Assembly: GCA_900088475.1 (NCBI GenBank) | Contig: FLMG01002443.1 | Coordinates: 6,156-40,691, forward strand | Source of the DNA: Hyphochytrium catenoides | Lineage: Eukaryota > Sar > Hyphochytriomycetes > Hyphochytriales > Hyphochytriaceae | Length of the DNA: 34,536 nt | Direction of reading: 5' to 3' | Shown here: one piece after another, positions 19,441 to 27,333 of the stretch | Layout of the letters: each line of letters opens with the position of its first letter | How positions within the stretch are numbered: the stretch's first letter is position 1 | The notes under the pieces: model-generated | What the model was told of the DNA's origin: nothing | Databases searched by the model: none | Seen by the model: only the letters and a program-made list of their open reading frames with translations | Made by a program: the position numbers and the translations under genes

Positions 19441-19827
19441 TCAGACAAGACCCAGAAGCAGAGAAAGGCAGGCAAGCAGTACCCTGTTAAAGGCACCCTT
19501 CGACCAGAACCAGCAGTATCCAAAGCTCGCTACCTTCCTTCTAACAAATAACCGGAGCGGAGATACACTCACAGCTACCAAAGTGGAAGGCAGCGTTCTC
19601 TGCTCTCTAGCCATCAACTTTTTAGCACTTGCGGGCCATTGTCCATCTTTTTGCCTTGCAGATCTAAACAGAGACGTAGCAGCAGAAAGTTCTGCGTCTT
19701 TTCTCACCAAGTTTCTCTCCTTACTTCTCTCTTTGCGCCATAACGCATCTTTCTCCTCCCCGCCACCCAGCATCGCCGTACGCAATATCGCTGTAGCTTT
19801 TTCTGCGCTGATCAAGGAAAAAGGCAT
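19441..19827 (-). CDS. hypothetical protein with split downstream frame (weak)
   Basis: An ATG at 19827 opens a 128-codon frame whose product is basic and charged for 100 residues and then hydrophobic, ending at TGA (19443-19441). The same frame resumes immediately and stays open to 19159, adding a strong hydrophobic segment (IVLPLLLVLLYFLSSSFF) that would make a single-pass membrane protein. Several splice-like sites lie between (for example a donor gct|GTGAGT and an acceptor CTCTCTAG), but I could not find a pair in matching phase, so it may be an intron, a decayed gene or chance. No family is recognised. Confidence 0.25.
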   Translation of the reverse strand: MPFSLISAEKATAILRTAMLGGGEEKDALWRKERSKERNLVRKDAELSAATSLFRSARQKDGQWPASAKKLMAREQRTLPSTLVAVSVSPLRLFVRRKVASFGYCWFWSKGAFNRVLLACLSLLLGLV

Positions 19828-19882
19828 ACGCGGAGTAATATAGAAGCCTCAGCAGCTCCAGAAAGGCAGGAAGATCTGAAAG

Positions 19883-20257
19883 ATGATGGGCCCCACGTAC
19901 TCTCCTTCTAGTATCCATCACACAGCGGGACTTCCAGTCTGCTCGATTACCCTTCTAAGGCTTCAAACACCAGGCATCATCGTATCAGACACGGAAAGCT
20001 CTCCCCAGCCACTTCCAAGCATCGCTGTTAAGGCTCCTGAAAGAGTTAGAAGGAATAGCAACTCTCAGCGATGGAAGTCACAAAAGTTTGGCCTTGCGAC
20101 CGTCGTCGAAGGGAACGAAGAGCTGCACAGCGAGACTGGAAAAGACGAGGAAGAAGAAACTGAAGAGACTTTTCTGTCGCAGCAGGATGGAGGTGTCAGT
20201 ACCAGTCGAAGAGGAAAGAAATCTATCCTTCACATGCTGAGAACTATCAGGACTTAA
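19883..20257 (+). CDS. hypothetical hydrophilic protein, 124 aa (weak)
   Basis: An ATG pair at 19883/19886 opens a 124-codon frame ending in TAA. The second half is hydrophilic with an acidic run (DEEEETEE) followed by a basic tail. There is no membrane segment and no recognised motif. It might be the last exon of a longer gene, since 'cttctaag' and 'aacaccag' inside it are acceptor-like. Evidence is composition only. Confidence 0.25.
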   Translation: MMGPTYSPSSIHHTAGLPVCSITLLRLQTPGIIVSDTESSPQPLPSIAVKAPERVRRNSNSQRWKSQKFGLATVVEGNEELHSETGKDEEEETEETFLSQQDGGVSTSRRGKKSILHMLRTIRT

Positions 20258-23200
20258 AAGGCACTATCACTTCCTTCCGCTCCTCCTGTTGCATTGGAAG
20301 GAGGAGTAGGCGCCAAAGCTCAAGGGCTCTTGTCTCCCATCGCTATTATATGGGAGGGAAAGCAAGAGCAAAGAAGGAACGACAGCTTTTTGTAGTGGGC
20401 TGGTCCCCAATGTACGATACTCATACTTTAGCTCTGCCAACAGTGAAGCGGCGCCGTCTATCGCCGCCAAAGAACTCTAGCTATCCACTTTGTATCACTG
20501 TAAGGGGCCGATCAAGTTTTGAGCTCCAGTAGGAGAAGAGAGAGGGCTGGATTTGCTAAGATGATCGTACCCTTCTTGGTCTCTATTTTTTTATAAAAGA
20601 TGCGCATTTGATCTACTTGCTCCTTTAGCTGGTCCCGTTGTAGCGAAGAAGATGGGAGAACTAGTCCCACTTGAGGACCATCTTTCCAGACTGGTACCGC
20701 ACATGTACTCTCACAAATAGCAATGGCTTGTTCTCATCCTCCTCTGTCTTGAGAAGATTGGATGCTCTCACGGCTGCCTTTCTCCCATCAGCATCAGCAT
20801 CCTCACATGGATGCCTCCATCTTCTTCGGATCTTTTATCCCCCTCACAGCAGGTTGTGATGTGCCTCAACACACCCTCTATCAACTTTATTCATGATACC
20901 TCCAAGTAGAAACTCTCTACCTTTACATCTTCTTCATCATCCTCCGGCTGTGGAGCATCGCAAGGGAATTCCCCCTCTTCTTCTAGTTGGGACCGAACTT
21001 GCTTGTGCCTCGGAGGATATAAACAAAGCAGCGCTGCTTCTCTTCCTCATGAGCTGGCTGTGCTCTTCATAGCTGGTACGTGTCGTGTCTATTGAGCGCA
21101 GAGAAATCTCTATCATAGCTGAGAGTACTGGCTCCTTTCCATCACCCCATTCACCTGATACTCCTCTTTCTTCGGATACCCACCTCAAAAGCAAACAATA
21201 TTAGAAGTTCTAGGGAGCTGTTCCAGGTCGGAGGGTCCAGGGATCGGATCTGTTCTTGCCCACAATGGCCCTATAAAGTGGGAGAGCACATTTGAGTTGG
21301 CAGTTGTAGGACATCATCTACTACTTCTATAAAGATACATCGCCAGCCACTTCCAAGCAGGTGTCATCTTTTCCCTGCAAGGCTGGCAATGGCTAAGACG
21401 GAAGAGTAGCACGAACGTCGGCGCCCTGCGCCACAATTATCATGGTAGCATCTCTTGCCTTCTTAACCATTTTTAGTTCATTAACTTACTGGAAAAAGCC
21501 TTGTTGGGCCTTTCTTCTTATTAGGACCTCGTAGACGGAAGACGGCGGACTGGATACCAAGAGAAAGAGGTTGGAAAGAGATGAGCCATGGCTGTTCACT
21601 AGGACCCAAAACGGAGGAAAGTGAGCCTAAAACCAGGTTGTGAGCTCTTCTTCAGAAGATTTAGCCCTTGAAGCGCAGCCTTTAGAGTAGTTGTAGCCTT
21701 CTTTGCTCCATGACGGTATAAGATATCACGTTGAAGCTCGTGAGAATGGGACCTTCCATGAGGTAGGGCATCTCTTATTGGGACTATAACTGATGAGGTG
21801 GGGTAAACCTGGCCACCTCACATGTCGTGGCTTGATAAGCTGCGAGCGGCAGTCCAGTCCAGTTGAAGTGGCATCGTAAATGCGTCATCAATGCGTAGAA
21901 CTATCTCTCTTCTCTCTCTTTCCTATCTATTCTCCCCTCTCTTCCTCTTCTATCTCTTCCCTCATCCTCTACGTCGTCAACAGTCAATATTCTGGCATAT
22001 TCTGGACACCCGTCGGTCATAAAGTCAGAAGTAAAGCTTGGCTCCTTTCATCACATCACTTGCGAACGATCGAGGAAGCGCCTATGAAGAACCTCATCTC
22101 ATGCAACATCATTTCTTGAAGGGCCTGGGCTGTTAGAGGATTGAATCAGTAAAGCACTTCTGCGCCACGAATGGTGATAAGAAGGAGAACACGAATAAAC
22201 CAGGAGGCTCTCTAGCTCTTTTGGCTTGGACCGCTTGTCCTTCCACAGACCAAAAGCTCTGAAAACCTCAAGATCTTCACTAGCATCCATCAACGAACCC
22301 AAAAGGTCTATTCAAAAGGCTTCCAAGGAAAATAGCTCTAGTGAGAGAACAAGGATGCGAAGCTGTTCTTCCTTGCCACACGATGCCACCCATAACTCTC
22401 TGCTGTCTAGGCGGAGTGCCAGAGCCCCAGGCCACACATCTTGTTGTTTCGAGCTTATACCTTGGACACCCCTCCAAATATTCAGCAGCTTCCTTCCATG
22501 TTTCTCTTGTCTGCTCTGCCGCTGTGAAGCTCCACAGAACGAGATCTTCGCATCGTCATCATCGCGCCGATGATGGCTTCCAACCTTCGAACCTTCCATC
22601 TGGGCATGTCCGTCTGTTATAAACTTCTTCCTTGACCTCAAAAAAGGTGCGCACATTCTGACCAGATGGCCCCATCATCCGCGAAACCCCCACAAGTGCT
22701 GGTGCACCCCCAAAAATACTCGCACACATCTCCGCCAGACCGCACGCAACGAGATCGCACATTTTCACCAGCCCTATATCTACTCAGAACAATGGGGCAA
22801 GTGGAGGTGGGCAAGCAAAGGGTCGGACTCCTCGGTACTTCCTGCTTGTCCCCCCCCTGTCATCCTCGTCCTACCGTCTTATTCCCTGCTACTTTCTGTG
22901 TATTCTCCCTATTCTGGGTAAGAATGTAGCTTGAAGGGCGGTACGCATTATTTTATAAAAAAGTATGTGCTGTAGCTCTCATTGCGCGGGCAAGCTCTAT
23001 TCTTGGTACTTCTGATTATGTAGTTGTGGTTCTTTGGCCATAGACTGGTGGTAGAAGGTAAATTATGATTGTTGGCTGTCCAACCTTCCTCAACTTCGTA
23101 AGAGGCTATTGTGCGCTTTTCTTATGCTGGATAACAGCAAATTGAGGCGTACGCACATATGAGTTGGTGGCTGTTGACGAGGGACATAAGCATTGGAGCT

Positions 23201-23450
23201 TTGGTCTGGCTGCTTGTGAGGAAGGTCCACCCGGCCTGCTGATACGTGTGGCTCAGATGAGTTCTCTTGAGATTTGGTCTGCCTGACTACACCTGCCCTC
23301 CTTGTACAGGTAGCGAGCTTCCAGTCATAGCTCCAACTTTGGTGAACTGGCTAGGGTGCGCATTTCTCACTACTTCTCATAGCCAGTAAAAAAAAACCAT
23401 TGAAATACGCACAATGTTGCGCTCTACTGTACATCTACAGGCTTTTCTAA
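20258..23450. other. long stretch without recognisable genes
   Basis: There are many overlapping 60-115 codon frames on both strands, in particular at 20891-21194 (-) and 22099-22930 (both strands), but no domain is recognised and the frames are mutually exclusive. The 10-bp palindrome TTTTATAAAA occurs at 20589-20598 and 22951-22960. A 17-bp word, CCAGCCACTTCCAAGCA, is shared between about 20006 and about 21345. Confidence 0.35.
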
Positions 23451-23507
23451 CCCCCTTTCCGCCCTGAAACCGCACACAACCTTGACTTCATAGATAGAGC
23501 TCCCGCC

Positions 23508-23770
23508 CTCTCTTCCTCAGGCCTCTCTGTCTCCTCCCTCCTCTTTCTCTNNNNNNNNNNNNNNNNNNNNNNNNNNNNNNNNNNNNNNNNNNNNNNNNNN
23601 NNNNNNNNNNNNNNNNNNNNNNNNNNNTCTCTTTCTCCTTCTCTCGCTCTCTCTTTCTCCTCTCGCTCTCCTTCCTTACTCTCTTTCTCTCCCTCCTTCC
23701 TTCTCTCTCTCCTCTCTCTCTCTCTCTCCTTTCTCTCTTCTCTCTCTGTTTTCCTCGCTCTCTTTGCTCT
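23508..23770 (+). repeat. CT microsatellite containing an assembly gap
   Basis: Pyrimidine-only sequence of CTCTCT, CCTT and TTTCTC units flanks a run of 77 Ns at 23551-23627 on both sides. The gap therefore sits inside a simple repeat that was probably not resolved in assembly, and the true length is unknown. Minus-strand frames across it give Arg/Glu repeats and are not taken as coding. Confidence 0.95.
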
Positions 23771-24958
23771 CTTGCCACTTAGTCTCTGTTTATCCCTCCA
23801 CCATATTAGACGAGCATATCCTTTGGACACACTCTTTCTTTGCATGTCGTCTGATGGACCTGCAGACGGGTTTTCTAATCTGTGGCGATGCAGCAGCTTG
23901 AGAACAGGGCACTGACAAGAGAGAGAGGACAAAGAAATAATAGACAGAAACTTCCGCCGGCAGACGAAGAGGAGGAAGGCAACCATCAAGGAAGAAGGTA
24001 AGTCGAAGAAAGGGGCGAAAGGGAGGCAAAAGGGAAGAAAAAGAAAGGACAAGGGCAAAGCAGGACGGGCCTAAGAGACGTGATGATAGCAGCCAGGGCC
24101 ATTGTTGAGGTCACCACGTCGAGGAACAGCAGCTCTGTGGCTTGGAAGAAGCCAAGGATGTGGAGAAGGATGTGGGCCCTTGATCAACGGAGCCAGGGGT
24201 GGACGAAGAGAACACCCACCACCAGTGTTAACTGTCACGTTGAATTGCTGATAAACTTCCTAGGACTAAGAAGAAGACGTGACAAGGCGAAAAGAGGGAG
24301 CGAGCGAGAGCATGAGAACTCTTACGCAGCACAGAGAAAGGATGACTAAGTCGCAGTGGGGCGAGAGAGTTAGGCCCCACACCTTACCTTTGGCACTCTC
24401 CTGTTAATGATCAGCTACTCGTACCCGTCCAACAGAGTTATTCATGTCCTTTCTTTCCTACAATTTTCTTTTGCTCTGCTCTGACTCTTCCTCCTCCTAG
24501 TGATGATAATCTGCATTTCTTTGAAGAAGCAGGCCAACGTGGGGAGGACAATGGTGGAAGAGAAGGGAGGAGGAGAGAGAGAGAGAGAGAGAGCACGAAT
24601 GCTGACGGGAAAGCTACACCAGCAGCGAAAGGTCAGAAGGCAAATGGTCTAAACGAAGAGAGAGAGAGAGTGAGAGAGTGAGAGCGTGTGAGAGAGAGAG
24701 AGAGAGACAGAGAGAGAGGGAGAGGAATAGGGAACGTCCAAGCCAGAGCAACAGCAGGAGGAAGGGACGGGGACTAATAATAAAGGCCCGTAACCTTACC
24801 TTACCTTCAAGGTCCTGGTCGCTCTCTTTCTCTCTTCTCAGACTTGATTTTTCCCTCTTCCAGACAGGCGAGCATATCCGCTGTCAGCTCCTCCCTGTGC
24901 CAAGGACGAGGGAATCCATCTTCTCCTGTCACCTGCCGGACGCAAGACATCTGAAGAC
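23771..24958. other. region upstream of the BT1 transporter
   Basis: No firm gene. On the - strand between about 24233 and 23990 a frame encodes hydrophobic segments interrupted by one TGA (see findings). Two GA-rich blocks on the + strand (24571-24593 and 24659-24722) are (AG)n microsatellites. From about 24820 to 24865 the + strand is pyrimidine-rich and ends in 'ccctcttccag', a good 3' splice site 95 bases before the transporter ATG, suggesting a 5'-UTR intron. Confidence 0.45.
24571..24722. repeat. two (AG)n microsatellites
   Basis: Runs of AG occur at about 24571-24593 and 24659-24722, separated by unique sequence. Here the purine strand is the sense strand of the downstream transporter, opposite to the usual bias in this window. 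Confidence 0.85.
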
Positions 24959-26963
24959 ATGGCAAACAACAACGCTCAAGCCGCGCTCATCGGCCAAGAA
25001 GCCCGGATCTCTGAGGTTCTGTCTCGCAAGAGCCAGACCTCTGGCCTCCCAATGACGACCAAAGACAGCGGCGTCCTGACTCCAGGCAACCAGACCCCTG
25101 ATATCTATAACATGAACTACAACGGCGAGATGCCTAATCCTTGGGCTCTCAATCGCATCGGTCTGCTGATCAATTATTTCTCTGTGGGCATTATCAAGGG
25201 CGCGTCTGCAGCTCTGATCTATCCCATCGTCGTCGTGCAGAACAAGAAGGATCCAGCAGTCGTGCAGTCTTCTAAGCAGCTTGTGAACCTCTGGTGGTCG
25301 TTCAAGATCTTCTTCGGAATCTTGACTGATTGCTTCCCCATCTTTGGCCTTAAGCGCAAGCCCTACATCTTCTCAGGCTGGCTCATCACTGGTATCATCT
25401 TTGTTATCATCGCCTTCATGTCCGAAATGTCCGTCCCTACTCTGGTGGTTATGCTGAGCTTGGCCTGCTTTAGTTACGTAGCAGCAGACGTCGCTGGGGA
25501 TGGCTATGTCGTGATGATGGCCCAGCAAGAGCCCATCGAAAAGCGTGGCAACGTTCAGTCTATGATCTACATTGCTCGCTTCGTAGGTGAGGCTCTCGCT
25601 ACGCTGCTGGTCGGCTTCACCTTCTCGGGTCCCCGCATTATGTGCTCTGACTATGAGGAGGACTCCACCATTGCTTGCGCCCCAGAGATGCCTAAGGGCT
25701 ATCGGAAAGAATTTACCACGGACTGGTGCCACAAAAGCTGCGCTGACGCGACGTTTGACTTTGACATCACGGTCAGCTCTCTCTCTGTCATCCTCGCTGT
25801 CGTTGCTATTGTCGGTGTTCCTTTCTACTGGCTCCTGACTGAAGAAAAGACTGTCAGAGAATCCTTCGTTGGCATGATGAAGAACTTCTGGGTTATCCTG
25901 CAGAAGAAGGCTGTTTGGCAGATCATTCTCTACACAGTTAACTCCACCATGTTCATGGCTGTCAGCAACAACGCGAAGGATAACACCAACAGCGAGTGGC
26001 TCTCCTTCACTCCTCTGCAGAACTCGATCCTGACGGTGATGGATTACATTTTCCTTGCTCTTGGTCTCTACGTTGTCAAGACATGGTTCATTAACGTGTC
26101 CTGGAGAAAGCTTATTGTCTATGGAACGCTGTTGCAGATCTTCTTTGGTGCCCTGTATCTGATCATTGTCTACAATGTCTGGAGAAACTCTTATTTCTAC
26201 ATGGTAAGCATTGGCATTGGTTTGTTCCCTCTACTCGACTTCTGTTGTCTACTCTATCTTCCCCCATGCAATGCGTAAGATTTATGCCACTCTCTCCACC
26301 CTCCGCTTCCCTTCCCGAAGTCTCTTAAAAAGCCTAATGAGTTCAGCGCGTTAACGCTTGCTCTCCTGTTTGCAGTTCACAGATGTGACTTACCAGTTCG
26401 TCAGCACTCTGAACTTCGTGGTGGGCGTACTGTACATTGTTGAAGTGTCCGAGCCTGGCTATGAGGCGTTGACCTACTCCCTCATTACTACGGCACATAA
26501 TACGATGCTTCCTCTCGGCGTCCTTCTATCCAACCAGATCTCAGGCTGGTTTGCTCTTAGCCAGGCGGACATCAAGACCGATAGCCCCTATGTTCGCAAC
26601 CAGTTCACCTTGTGCTGGGTGCTGACCACCGTCATCAACCTTCTCTCTCTCCTCACCCTCCCTCTCCTGCCTCGGCAGAAGAAAGAGGCACGTGATCTGC
26701 TTGCACAAGGAGGAACCTCTCGCAATTGGGCTATTGTCTGCGTCGTCTTCGTGCTCGTGACCATGGTGTACTCTACCGTGGGCAACTTCGCCACATTGTC
26801 CGATTCGCTCAAGTGTTCGGCATTTCTAGGAAAAGGTGGAAAGGACTGCCCTAAGCAATCCAAAGTCCCTGTCTATCTCCTGGTCTCGTTCTACCTGGGC
26901 TTCGTGGTTGTTACAACGTTTATTATAGGTTATCTCCCTCGCTTCACCGGCAGACGACGTTAG
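24959..26963 (+). CDS. BT1/folate-biopterin-type major facilitator transporter
   Basis: Two exons (24959-26203 and 26376-26963) join in phase 0 across a 172-nt intron (ATG|GTAAGC ... TTTGCAG|TTC) to give 610 residues. The protein is a polytopic carrier of the BT1 (folate-biopterin transporter) family of the major facilitator superfamily, members of which move pterins and folates, although many protist members have untested substrates. Residues 1-60 are a cytosolic leader. NRIGLLINYFSVG (65-77) begins the first membrane segment. The family hallmark WWSFKIFFGILTDCFP (112-127), followed by IFGLKRKPY, and the DVAGDG loop (177-182) are clear. About twelve membrane segments are visible, with a Cys-containing external loop near 227-260. 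Without splicing the frame would run to a premature stop at 26278 and lose the last membrane segments. It converges on the JmjC gene 370 bp downstream. Confidence 0.92.
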
Positions 26964-27333
26964 AGAGGCCAAAGAGGTCCTCCAGACACATGCAAAGAGA
27001 CCTAGGAGTAAGGTGTGGATACCTTGCTATGTAAAATCGTGGTAGTTGGCAGTAGGAAGAGTGCCTGCTAGTTGTCATCGTCTCATTCCTTTTTTATAAA
27101 AGTCTAAAACATTTCATCATCGTCACCATACGTACAAAGTACCGTCACCTGTCTTAAGGGTTAGGTTAGGGTCGCCTCTAGCTATCGACTCCATTCTGTC
27201 TGCTGCTCATCAAAAACTCCATTGGAGCTATTCTTCCTCTGTCACTGAGGTTAGGACGTTGTCTCCTTTCTCTTTTCGAGCAAGGCCGAGACAGGGATGA
27301 AGTGAGATGTGATAGAGCCATTCTTTATGTTTG
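26964..27333. other. convergent 3' spacer
   Basis: This is the spacer between the ends of the transporter (+) and the JmjC gene (-). It contains a TTTTATAAAA palindrome at 27092-27101, about 130 bases after the transporter stop and possibly part of a 3'-end signal, and a telomere-like patch at 27154-27172. No gene is seen. Confidence 0.5.
27154..27172 (+). repeat. short telomere-like TTAGGG patch
   Basis: The sequence TTAAGGGTTAGGTTAGGGT is about three degenerate units of the TTAGGG/TTAGG telomere type inside a gene-dense spacer. It is too short to show a telomere fusion by itself. Confidence 0.5.

Noticed and set aside
23447-24058. Minus-strand frame rich in Arg-Glu repeats across the N gap
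   Set aside because: It is the translation of (GA)n microsatellite and unknown bases, with no ATG at its start.
19159-24233. TGA used as a sense codon, suggested by two frames interrupted by single TGAs
   Set aside because: The firm genes contain no internal TGA and use TGG for Trp, and the hydrolase and JmjC models end at TGA. The standard code is sufficient.
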